The position numbers and the translations under genes were made by a program. From JAWPMT01 sp965229785 (lineage in GTDB: Bacteria > Bacteroidota > Bacteroidia > Cytophagales > Cyclobacteriaceae), in the NCBI GenBank assembly GCA_965229785.1, contig CBDDJS010000001.1:372001-436000 (forward strand): a stretch of 64,000 bases of DNA, in the 5' to 3' direction. The notes beneath the pieces were generated by a model. The model was given only the letters and a program-made list of their open reading frames with translations, was not told the origin of the DNA and made no database searches. Position 1 is the stretch's first letter; each line of letters begins with the position of its first letter. Shown here in pieces: positions 45,557 to 53,728 of the stretch.

Positions 45557-47233
45557 TTACTGATCTGTTACACAGCCTTCGGATGCGGAGGCTACCGATT
45601 TAATGTATTTTCTCAATATGCCTTTTTCTCCTTTGTAAGGGGGTTTTTGCCATTCAGCTTTTCGTTGTGCCCATTCCTCTTCGGAGAGTTTGACATTCAT
45701 TTCGTTATTGACTGCATCGATAGAAATGATGTCGCCGTTCCTGATCAATGCCAATGGTCCGCCTTCCTGTGATTCAGGAGTGATATGTCCAACAACAAAC
45801 CCATGCGATCCACCGGAAAATCTACCATCTGTGATTAGTGCCACGTCTTTTCCTAATCCGGCACCCATAACTGCACTGGTAGGTTTGAGCATTTCGGGCA
45901 TGCCCGGGGCTCCCTTAGGACCCGATTGACGAATGACAATTACTTCACCTTTTTGGACTTCCTTGCCGATGCCGTCAATTGCTTCGAATTCATCGTCATA
46001 GATGCGTGCAGGTCCTTCGAAGTATTCTCCTTCTTTTCCGGTGATTTTGGCCACAGATCCTTCCGGAGCCAGATTACCGTAGAGTATCTGCAAATGTCCG
46101 GACTTCTTGATTGGATTATCGAAGGTCTGGATCACCTTTTGACCACTTTTCAATTCCGGTGCTGAGGCCAGGTTTTCTTCGAGGGTTTTCCCTGTTACTG
46201 TCATACAACTACCATCCAGGAAGTTTTCCTTGAGCATATATTTCATGACGGCAGGTGTGCCACCGACATGATGCAGGTCTTCCATCAGGTATTCACCGCT
46301 TGGTTTGAGATTCGCGATGAATGGTGTTTCGTCACTGATTCTCTGGAAGTCATTCAACGTAATATCAACATCTACTGCCTTCGCCATTGCAATCAGGTGC
46401 AGCACAGCATTGGTGCTGCCACCAGTTACCATGATGACTTTGATGGCATTTTCAAATGCGGCTTTGATCATGATGTCCTTTGGTCTAAGGTCCAACTCCA
46501 TCAGGTTTCGAATCGCCTGACCGACAGAGACACTTTCTGTCTTTTTATCCTCGCTTTCTGCCGGATTGGACGAGCTGAATGGCATACTCATGCCCATAGC
46601 CTCAATCGCTGATGACATGGTGTTGGCCGTATACATTCCTCCGCATGCACCAGGGCCCGGGATGGCATTTTGAATGATACCTTTGTAATCCTCCTCCTCA
46701 ATGGTCCCTGCTAGTTTTTTGCCGTAAGCTTCGAATGCAGAGACGATATTGAGGTCTTCGTTTTTCCATTTGCCGGGCTTAACCGTTCCTCCGTAAACCA
46801 TTAGACTGGGACGATTTAACCGACCCATGGCGATTAGTGCTCCCGGCATGTTTTTATCACAACCGACTACAGTAACCAGGGCATCATAAAATTGGGCATT
46901 ACAGACGATTTCAATAGAATCTGCAATGATGTCGCGTGACATCAGCGAGTATTTCATGCCTGTTGTTCCGTTGGAGATACCGTCGCTGACACCAATGGTG
47001 TGAAAAATAAGGCCTACCAAATCGGCTTCCTTAACACCTTTTTTCACCTGATGTGCCAGTACATTAAGGTGCATGTTACAGGGATTGCCTTCGAAGCCAG
47101 TACTCACAATACCTACCTGGCCTTTTTTCATGTCCTCTTCTGTCAATCCGGTTGCGTATAGTTGGGCCTGAGACGCAGGTTGACTGACATCCTGAGTGAT
47201 GGTCTTACTGAATGGGTTAAGTTCTGTTGACAT
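45557..47233 (-). CDS. ilvD: Dihydroxy-acid dehydratase
   Basis: A 558-residue iron-sulfur enzyme making 2-oxo acids from dihydroxy acids. Three cluster cysteines are visible: GFEGNPCNMHL, VVGCDKNMPG and GPGACGGMYTANTMS. Full length. It lies between ilvE and ilvB with gaps of 15 and 1 bases. Confidence 0.96.
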   Translation of the reverse strand: MSTELNPFSKTITQDVSQPASQAQLYATGLTEEDMKKGQVGIVSTGFEGNPCNMHLNVLAHQVKKGVKEADLVGLIFHTIGVSDGISNGTTGMKYSLMSRDIIADSIEIVCNAQFYDALVTVVGCDKNMPGALIAMGRLNRPSLMVYGGTVKPGKWKNEDLNIVSAFEAYGKKLAGTIEEEDYKGIIQNAIPGPGACGGMYTANTMSSAIEAMGMSMPFSSSNPAESEDKKTESVSVGQAIRNLMELDLRPKDIMIKAAFENAIKVIMVTGGSTNAVLHLIAMAKAVDVDITLNDFQRISDETPFIANLKPSGEYLMEDLHHVGGTPAVMKYMLKENFLDGSCMTVTGKTLEENLASAPELKSGQKVIQTFDNPIKKSGHLQILYGNLAPEGSVAKITGKEGEYFEGPARIYDDEFEAIDGIGKEVQKGEVIVIRQSGPKGAPGMPEMLKPTSAVMGAGLGKDVALITDGRFSGGSHGFVVGHITPESQEGGPLALIRNGDIISIDAVNNEMNVKLSEEEWAQRKAEWQKPPYKGEKGILRKYIKSVASASEGCVTDQ

Positions 47234-47248
47234 TTATGTTAGTAGATT

Positions 47249-48139
47249 TTAAAGGATTGGTAAGCCCTCAAATTCATCGAAACGAACACGTTGCTGGTAA
47301 ATGAAGTGAAGGTTGTAGGAAGCAGAGTCTTCCCAGTTTCCTCGCATGACTTCACCATTGATAGAATGGATCTGGCTGATCTCAGAGGCTGTTCCACAGA
47401 AAAAAGCCTGATCTGCATCATACAATTCTTCTACCTCTATGTCTTTTTCGACGACCCTGATATCGAGCTCTTTGCTCATGTCAATGATGACTTCCCGGGT
47501 GATTCCAGGAAGAATGTTGCCCTTTTTGGGGGTATAAAGCACATTATCTTTTTCGTAGAAGAAGTTACTGACGGGTCCTTCTGCTACATATCCGTTGGCA
47601 TCCAGCAACAGGGCCTCATCATATCCGAGGTGTCGCGCCTGAGCAGAAACTAATGTGGCCGAGGAATAGTTGCCAACCACTTTTGCTTCAATCGGAATGG
47701 CTTTGGCGCTTGGCTTACGGTATTCAGATACCATGACTTCCAATGGCTTAAGTCCGTTGTATTTGGACCATTGCCATGCAGCCATAAATACATGAACTTC
47801 TTCCGTAGGCTTCAACATCATGTCCTGACCTGCATAGACCAGAGGTCGGATATAAGCGTCGGTGAGATTGTTCTTTTCCAATAGGTCATAGGCGATTTGC
47901 GTAAGCTCCTCAGAAGAGTAGGGGAGCTTCAAGTGCATCTTACGAGCAGAACTATGTAGTCTTTCAAAGTGCGTATGGGCCTTGAAGATCTTAAAAGAAC
48001 CTTCGCTTCGGTAAGACCTTAATCCTTCTAGTACGCCTGTTCCATAATGAAGCGCCTGATCAAACAAACTCGTCCTGGCATCTTTGGCTTTGATCCAGTT
48101 GCCGTCAAAAAATACTATGGTGTCGTCGTTATAATACAT
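47249..48139 (-). CDS. ilvE: Branched-chain amino acid aminotransferase
   Basis: A 296-residue class IV PLP aminotransferase. IEAKVVGNYSSATLVSAQA holds the region of the PLP lysine, and GYDEALLLDANGYVAEGPVSNFFYEKDN is the class IV signature. It performs the last step to Ile, Val and Leu. First gene of the ilv operon, 12 bases after the attenuator terminator. Confidence 0.95.
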   Translation of the reverse strand: MYYNDDTIVFFDGNWIKAKDARTSLFDQALHYGTGVLEGLRSYRSEGSFKIFKAHTHFERLHSSARKMHLKLPYSSEELTQIAYDLLEKNNLTDAYIRPLVYAGQDMMLKPTEEVHVFMAAWQWSKYNGLKPLEVMVSEYRKPSAKAIPIEAKVVGNYSSATLVSAQARHLGYDEALLLDANGYVAEGPVSNFFYEKDNVLYTPKKGNILPGITREVIIDMSKELDIRVVEKDIEVEELYDADQAFFCGTASEISQIHSINGEVMRGNWEDSASYNLHFIYQQRVRFDEFEGLPIL

Positions 48140-48151
48140 ATCATAGTGTAT

Positions 48152-48181
48152 AAAAAAACGCCATCCTGTTTGGGGATGGCG
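48152..48181 (-). terminator. Attenuator terminator of the ilv operon
   Basis: In the minus-strand transcript CGCCATCC (from 48181) pairs with GGATGGCG (to 48159) and is followed by seven U (48158-48152). It sits between the leader peptide and ilvE, 12 bases before the ilvE start, so read-through is needed to express the operon. Confidence 0.9.
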
Positions 48182-48208
48182 TTCTGTATTTTCATCTGAT
48201 ATACATCG

Positions 48209-48283
48209 TTACCATCCCGAGGGTTTGACACCCACGACTAGAATAATAATGGTTACGATAATATTTTCAGTAAATAATTTCAT
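48209..48283 (-). CDS. ilv operon leader peptide
   Basis: A 24-codon frame, MKLFTENIIVTIIILVVGVK followed by PSGW and stop TAA. Residues 8-19 have five Ile, four Val (counting V19 after GV), one Thr and one Leu codon, the regulated amino acids of the downstream genes. The last codons (GGA TGG TAA) overlap a GGGATGG sequence that can pair with CCATCCC in the terminator arm. A ribosome stalled on scarce Ile/Val/Leu-tRNA would leave this free and block the terminator. Not homologous by name to any peptide I can cite. Confidence 0.88.
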   Translation of the reverse strand: MKLFTENIIVTIIILVVGVKPSGW

Positions 48284-48292
48284 ATTTCGGGT

Positions 48293-48300
48293 CAAATGTA
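48293..48300 (-). promoter_or_regulatory. Possible -7 promoter box of the ilv leader
   Basis: The minus strand reads TACATTTG (TAnnTTTG) with a T run 19 bases upstream in place of the -33 TTTG. It ends nine bases before the leader ATG, which would make the leader nearly leaderless. Confidence 0.4.
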
Positions 48301-48514
48301 AAAGAGTCAATGGCAACAGAAAAAGTTTTTGATTAATTTTTTTTAAAAATTAAAAAACCGGCAAATAAATACTGGTTTTCATCGTGTTTTTTGCGAATAT
48401 GATAATCTCGTATTACCTGTGTATCAGTTAATAAGATAAAGTAAGGAAAATAAAGGTGGTAAAATCTCTCTTTTACTTTTTGAGACTACTTATTTAAGGA
48501 AACTTGATTACCCA

Positions 48515-49558
48515 TTACAAATAAGGTCTTCCAAGTAATCTTTTCGAAAGGTACCAGCAAACTTTCAGTTGATAGTATCCCCATCTTCTTAAGGAAGCTA
48601 TAATCGTCAGCACGAAAAGAATGGTTTTTTGTTGATTACTATGAAGTTCGCTGAGTTGGTCACTCGCTGGATTCCCACTCGCATTAGCCTGAGTAATGGA
48701 TAATTCAAATTGAGCAAGTCCCCAGTTTTCCCCGTTCGGGTTCAATACCGGTTTATCAAAAGACTTGGACCAGTCGGGATTTCTTTTGCGATGGCTAAAT
48801 CTAAATTTTAATCCGGGCTTCACATGTTCCAGGTGATAGAAATGATTCCCATAGGTTTTTCTGATATTGATAATAGGATACTTTTTAATCAAACGCGTAG
48901 CCATATCCACATCCATGTACCAGTAGTAGATGAGTCGTTCATCATATCCACCAATGTCTTGCCATATGTCTCGATGCATCATTAAAATCCCAACAGGGGA
49001 GGCCCAGTGACAAAATTTTTGCTCTTCGCTGTAGGACCACTTCCCAAAATGATCGATGTGGTACTCAATATCTGTTAATGAGGGAGACCTTTTCACAAAA
49101 CGATAAGGAATTTGCATCCTCGAAACGAACATGTACGATTTCGTCAGGTCAAAACCATAATCACTTTTTCCCTCGTAATGATTGAAAAAATGTTTCAAAA
49201 AATCCTGATGTACTACTGTGTCCTGATCAATTCGACCAATGTAAAGCCCGGTAGCTCTACGGGCTGCAGCATTCAAGGGGAAAACCTCCGCAAATGGGCT
49301 GTCTTCTTGCAATTTATCTGCGGTTTCCCGATCGATGAAGAGGAATTTAGTGATTGATGCTGCTTGCTCTGTAAGATTGAGTACGCTGGAAATAGGAATC
49401 TCACTACCCCAATCGGCGACAATCACCTCCACTTGATTTTCACGTCCTAGTTCAAATACCTGCTTGCCGAGATAGTTTATAGCGATAGATAATCTCCACA
49501 TAGGATCGCCCATATACTCGTCATTTCTGGAACAAAGAATAAAGGAAAGTACTGTCAC
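48515..49558 (-). CDS. Family 2-like glycosyltransferase
   Basis: A 347-residue protein with a GT-A nucleotide-sugar fold: MTVLSFILCSRNDEYM at the start, VEVIVADWGSE, LYIGRIDQDTVV (a DxD-like motif) and GGYDERLIYYWYMDVDMATRLI in the acceptor region. A C-terminal hydrophobic stretch (ILFVLTIIASLRRW) is near the end. It is a predicted single-gene glycosyltransferase; donor and acceptor are unknown. The start is GTG; the next gene upstream ends in a terminator. Confidence 0.8.
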   Translation of the reverse strand: MTVLSFILCSRNDEYMGDPMWRLSIAINYLGKQVFELGRENQVEVIVADWGSEIPISSVLNLTEQAASITKFLFIDRETADKLQEDSPFAEVFPLNAAARRATGLYIGRIDQDTVVHQDFLKHFFNHYEGKSDYGFDLTKSYMFVSRMQIPYRFVKRSPSLTDIEYHIDHFGKWSYSEEQKFCHWASPVGILMMHRDIWQDIGGYDERLIYYWYMDVDMATRLIKKYPIINIRKTYGNHFYHLEHVKPGLKFRFSHRKRNPDWSKSFDKPVLNPNGENWGLAQFELSITQANASGNPASDQLSELHSNQQKTILFVLTIIASLRRWGYYQLKVCWYLSKRLLGRPYL

Positions 49559-49564
49559 TATGGC

Positions 49565-49590
49565 AAAAAAAAAGGCCCAGATTGTGGGCC
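49565..49590 (-). terminator. Rho-independent terminator of sucC
   Basis: GGCCCA (49574-49579) pairs with TGGGCC (49585-49590), and on the minus strand a nine-base T run follows (49565-49573). It lies 24 bases past the sucC stop and directly before the glycosyltransferase start. Confidence 0.85.
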
Positions 49591-49613
49591 TCCAAAAATA
49601 TCATATAGTTCTC

Positions 49614-50825
49614 TTAAGCCAGAACTTCTTTGACTTTTTCAGCTGCGTCTTTCAATACAATCGCTGAGGTCACTTTCAATCCTGATTCTTCAATGATCTT
49701 AGCGCCTTCTTCTGCGTTGGTACCTTGTAATCTCACAATGATCGGCACTTCAATATTGCCGATGTTCTTGTAAGCTTCCACTACGCCTGTTGCTACCCTG
49801 TCACAACGGACGATACCACCGAAGATGTTGATGAGAATCGCTCTAACATTAGGATCTCTTAAGATGATTCGGAATCCGGCTTCCACCGTTTTAGCATTTG
49901 CTCCTCCTCCTACATCAAGGAAGTTTGCGGGCTCTCCACCTGAAAGTTTAATGATGTCCATGGTTGCCATAGCAAGACCTGCACCGTTCACCATGCACCC
50001 CACGTTACCATCTAGTTTGACGTAGTTCAAACCAGATTGCCCCGCTTCTACTTCCAAAGGATCTTCTTCAGTAATGTCTCTTAGCTCGGCCAAATCTTTG
50101 TGACGGTAAAGGGCGTTATCGTCCAGGTTTACTTTGGCATCTACCGCGAGGATTTTGTTGTCTGAGGTTTTCAATACCGGGTTGATCTCGAATTGAGAAG
50201 CATCCGTGGCTACGTAGGCTTTATATAAGGCATAGATGAATTTCACCATGCCTTTAAATGCATCGCCGGTTAGTCCAAGAGCGAAAGCTACTTTACGTGC
50301 CTGGAATCCTTGTAGACCAACGCCTGGATCTACCCATTCTTTGATGATCTTTTCAGGGGTTTCTTCGGCAACGGTCTCGATATCCATCCCGCCTTCGGTA
50401 GACGCCATGATCACATTTTGACCCGTAGCACGATCGAGTAGGATTGATAGATAATATTCCTTAGGGTCTGATTCGCCAGGATAGTATACATCTTCAGCAA
50501 TCAATACTTTATTTACTTTTTTCCCGGCAGGACCAGTTTGGTGGGTAACCAAAGTTCCACCCAGGATGCCTTCAGCCTTAGGTTCAACTTCGTCCAGGCT
50601 TTTGGCTAATACAACGCCGTTAGAGCCGGTCTCGTTGATCGTTCCTTTACCACGCCCACCTGCGTGAATCTGGGCTTTCACGACATACCAGCTTGTTCCG
50701 GTCTGTGCGTTCAATTCCTTTGCGGCTTCCAGTGCTTTTTGTGGGGTATCAGCTACGATCCCATTCTGGATGGTCACGCCGTAGCCTTTCAAAATCTCTT
50801 TTGCCTGGTATTCGTGGATGTTCAT
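49614..50825 (-). CDS. sucC: Succinate-CoA ligase (ADP-forming) beta subunit
   Basis: A 403-residue ATP-grasp enzyme of the citric acid cycle. ATG 50825 (MNIHEYQAKEILKGYGV) is the family start; an upstream extension is not used. VKAQIHAGGRGKG, and NIFGGIVRCDRVATGV near the C-terminus, are typical. It pairs with SucD, which is not encoded in this window, so the subunit genes are separated in this genome. Confidence 0.96.
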   Translation of the reverse strand: MNIHEYQAKEILKGYGVTIQNGIVADTPQKALEAAKELNAQTGTSWYVVKAQIHAGGRGKGTINETGSNGVVLAKSLDEVEPKAEGILGGTLVTHQTGPAGKKVNKVLIAEDVYYPGESDPKEYYLSILLDRATGQNVIMASTEGGMDIETVAEETPEKIIKEWVDPGVGLQGFQARKVAFALGLTGDAFKGMVKFIYALYKAYVATDASQFEINPVLKTSDNKILAVDAKVNLDDNALYRHKDLAELRDITEEDPLEVEAGQSGLNYVKLDGNVGCMVNGAGLAMATMDIIKLSGGEPANFLDVGGGANAKTVEAGFRIILRDPNVRAILINIFGGIVRCDRVATGVVEAYKNIGNIEVPIIVRLQGTNAEEGAKIIEESGLKVTSAIVLKDAAEKVKEVLA

Positions 50826-51409
50826 GTTGCTCAATTTTGGTGCGAAATTACTGGATGAGGTTAGTTTAATCAAGCTATGCGAACGACAGTTTTTATAATT
50901 GATCGAAAGAAATTGTTTGAGTAATATGGAAAGTCTCTTTCCCTTGATTTGTTAGTGGAGTATCACCTGAAGTTCAACCACCTTTTAATCCAAAAATCAC
51001 CTTAACCTCATAATCTTCCTAAATGCCCAAAAATCTGGGTTCTTAATAGAGAAAGCTCGCTATAAAGAAGAGAGTCCTTTGTCTATTTTGACTAATACTA
51101 ATACTATTTTGCTCAAAAGGGGGGAGTTGTAAAAAAGAAGGCAGGACAACCAAAATATATCTGCTACATTAAAAACAGGATTGTGTGAACGCAAACTTAG
51201 CAGGTGCTTTGAACCGGCATTGAAAATAGCGTTAGCAACAGTAATCGTGGTGGTTTGTGCCGCGAAATAAGAGCGAAAAGAAAAATCGTCAGATCAGGAA
51301 TACAGGCAATAAGATTGTTGTTGTATTGTTCCAGAGATTCAGGCGTGAGCTTTGAGTGACTCGAAGATGAATTTGGCAAATAATGGAGATATGAGAAGGA
51401 CTGGCGGAA
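50826..51409. other. Intergenic stretch without a convincing gene
   Basis: A 584-base AT-rich gap between sucC and the AraC/cupin gene. A minus-strand 60-codon frame (51197-51379) has a low-complexity N-terminus and no support. It presumably carries the divergent promoters, but I found no clear TAnnTTTG pair, repeat or RNA. Confidence 0.5.
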
Positions 51410-52285
51410 ATGAAAATTTTACCTTTTAAAATACCGAGGACGGAAGATGCTTTCTTCTTTCTGCAACACGATGATGAGCCGTATTTTTATGATACCCTTC
51501 ATCAACATCCCGAAATTCAGATCACCCTGATTCAGGAAGGTGACGGTACTGCTTACATCGGTGGTTATATCGGTGAATTTGAGCCTGGAGATGTTTTCGT
51601 GATTGGAGAAAATGTGCCTCACGTTTTTAGAAATAATGATATCTATTATCAGGATCTTGGTCTCAGAGCACGAGCAATGACCCTGTTTCTGGATAAAAAT
51701 GTCTTGATAAGAAGTTGTTTTAGCTACTCCATCAGCCGGGAATTGTCGGACTTCTTTGTCAGGGCCAAAAAGGGTATCAAGATCATTGATGGATCGAAAT
51801 CAAAAATAGCCGATCATCTAAATGCTTTGAATGGACAGACGGGACTTAATCAGTTAATTCAGTTGCTGGAGGTACTTAAGTTACTTAACAAAACCATTGA
51901 TTATCGCATACTGAGCAATTACATCATGGATGTGGACGTCCAGGAAATCGATGGCGTTCGTCTCAATAATGTAATCCAATTTACACTGAGCCAGTTTCAT
52001 CGTCCGATTGAACTGGAAGAAGTGGCCTCCGTGGCCAATATGTCCCCTAGTGCCTTTTGCAGGTTCTTTAAACTTCGTACCAGAAAAACGTATACAGAAT
52101 TTCTTAACGAAGTACGTATTAATAAGGCTTGTAATCACCTGGCAGAAAAAGATGCGACGGTCTTTGAGGTATGTTATAAAGTTGGGTTTAACAACCTTTC
52201 CTATTTCAATCGCAAATTCAAAAGAATTACCGGACATACACCTTCTACTTTCCAAAAAACGATGAGTACTCTGGAAGCAGATTAA
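51410..52285 (+). CDS. AraC family regulator with cupin sensor
   Basis: A 291-residue protein. The N-terminal cupin (about 20-95; LHQHPEIQITLIQEGDGTAYIGGYIGEFEPGDVFVIGENVPHVF) is the sensor; the C-terminal double helix-turn-helix (IELEEVASVANMSPSAFCRFFKLRT, TVFEVCYKVGFNNLSYFNRKFKRITGHTPSTF) binds DNA. Proteins of this shape usually respond to sugars. It lies 470 bases upstream of the SusC/SusD locus on the same strand and is its probable regulator; it has its own terminator. Confidence 0.9.
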   Translation: MKILPFKIPRTEDAFFFLQHDDEPYFYDTLHQHPEIQITLIQEGDGTAYIGGYIGEFEPGDVFVIGENVPHVFRNNDIYYQDLGLRARAMTLFLDKNVLIRSCFSYSISRELSDFFVRAKKGIKIIDGSKSKIADHLNALNGQTGLNQLIQLLEVLKLLNKTIDYRILSNYIMDVDVQEIDGVRLNNVIQFTLSQFHRPIELEEVASVANMSPSAFCRFFKLRTRKTYTEFLNEVRINKACNHLAEKDATVFEVCYKVGFNNLSYFNRKFKRITGHTPSTFQKTMSTLEAD

Positions 52286-52314
52286 GATCAATGCAAGAAC
52301 CAAAAGCTATGGAA

Positions 52315-52356
52315 AACGACCGCCATCCTTATTGAGATCTGGCGGTCGTTTTTTTA
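52315..52356 (+). terminator. Rho-independent terminator of the AraC/cupin gene
   Basis: AACGACCGCCA (52315-52325) pairs perfectly with TGGCGGTCGTT (52340-52350), followed by a T run. Confidence 0.85.
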
Positions 52357-52753
52357 TTGAGTCGGCCTTAGTTCTCATTCTATTTCAATCACGATGTTGA
52401 AGGGTACTTACTCCTTTCTTTGAAGTCTGCTTTCTTAAGTAAACAACGTGCCTGACCAGTGATCAACCTGAGGTGATGTTGTTGTCATTCATAGTGTCTC
52501 TACCTATCCATATCATCTCATTCTTGTAGACTAAAAGTGTGACTTATAGTGGTTTCTTGGTTTTTATACGCAATTTGTTATTACTAAACAATCAATTCAG
52601 GCCTTCATATTTACAATTACTGAGTGACGTTTAGTCGTCCTTATGACTTCAATTTGGGGAGGGCAATATTGTATTACTATGTGCAAAGTAAGGGCAATGG
52701 AAATGCTCGATATCATCCTAACATTAGGCTAAAGTTTCATAACCATTAATTAC
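52357..52753. other. Upstream region of the SusC/SusD locus
   Basis: A 397-base gap without a gene, likely holding the promoter and operator of the SusC/SusD locus. I see no clear promoter pair or repeat. Confidence 0.4.
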
Positions 52754-53710
52754 ATGACTGTAAAGTTACCTATTCAACCATGGGCTGCTTTTTTGTTAGG
52801 TGTGATATTTCTGACCTCATGTTCAGAAGATCTCACAGTTAACCCTCCTGACCAACCATTGGTAGGATTTAGCAGCGAAAGAGATGCAGTCACCTTTTCT
52901 CCAGGCGATATAGAAGATGGAGTGGTGACCTTTAGCATTAGTCTGACGGAACCTTCTACTACAGATGTGACAGCTACTTTGTCTATCAGTGAGTTGAGTT
53001 CAGCAACCGATTCGGAGTTTACTTTGAACGAAAGCAGTATAACTATCCCAAGAGGGTCGGTTTCTGCTACTACTTCGATCACTGCTTTTGTGGATGCAAT
53101 CCAGCAAGAGAAAGATGGTGTTTCACTGAACGTGATCCTGACCATCACTGATGTTACCGGTGATGCTGGTATTAATCAGGAAGCCAACCTGAAGACTGTA
53201 GAGATTGCCTCGATCATCCCAAGTATTTTCTATGTGGATTTTTCAGCTGATAATCTTGCTGCCAATGCTTCCAATACCTGGAGCGGTGCTTTCCAGTTGC
53301 AGGGTGGCAATGATGATAGTTGGTATGGGCTTTTTTATCAAGGTTCATCTTTACCAGCCGGAGAAGTGTTCCGTCTGAAACTGGAGTCATTTGGCAAGGC
53401 AGTGACCGGTACAAGAGATGGGGACGATCTGTTCGTCGCTATCCTGAATGAAGGTGATGCGATCAACTCCGATACTGAATTTGCAGTCCAGGCAAATTCC
53501 TGGCCGGACCTCCCTACGATTTCGAGTGCGGACTTTTCGGATTGGAATGGCAACACGGCTTTTATCGGCATAAGATTCGCCGATAGCAATTTCCCGGGAC
53601 TGACCAATTATGGTTGGTTAAGAGTGCAGGTGAATGAAACAGGTGATCAGGTTTCATTGATTGATGCAGCATATCGATTAGGCGGAATTCTGGCAGGAAG
53701 TACAGAATAA
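52754..53710 (+). CDS. Lipoprotein of the SusC/SusD locus
   Basis: A 318-residue lipoprotein with lipobox LTSC (Cys at about 24). Residues about 35-150 resemble a Calx-beta type repeat (VTFSISLTEPSTTDVTATLSI...DSEFTLNESSITIPRGS). The C-terminal half (IFYVDFSADNLAANASNTWSG onward) is beta-rich with no family I recognise. It lies 18 bases before susC and likely works as a surface accessory lipoprotein. Confidence 0.7.
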   Translation: MTVKLPIQPWAAFLLGVIFLTSCSEDLTVNPPDQPLVGFSSERDAVTFSPGDIEDGVVTFSISLTEPSTTDVTATLSISELSSATDSEFTLNESSITIPRGSVSATTSITAFVDAIQQEKDGVSLNVILTITDVTGDAGINQEANLKTVEIASIIPSIFYVDFSADNLAANASNTWSGAFQLQGGNDDSWYGLFYQGSSLPAGEVFRLKLESFGKAVTGTRDGDDLFVAILNEGDAINSDTEFAVQANSWPDLPTISSADFSDWNGNTAFIGIRFADSNFPGLTNYGWLRVQVNETGDQVSLIDAAYRLGGILAGSTE

Positions 53711-53728
53711 CTCACCACTAAACCATAA

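Noticed and set aside
48209..48283. Leader frame as a random short frame
   Set aside because: The Ile/Val/Leu run, the position before ilvE and the exact antiterminator complement together make chance unlikely, so it was kept as a leader peptide.
51197..51379. Minus-strand 60-codon frame in the gap upstream of the AraC/cupin gene
   Set aside because: Low-complexity start, no motif, no terminator or operon context; likely chance.
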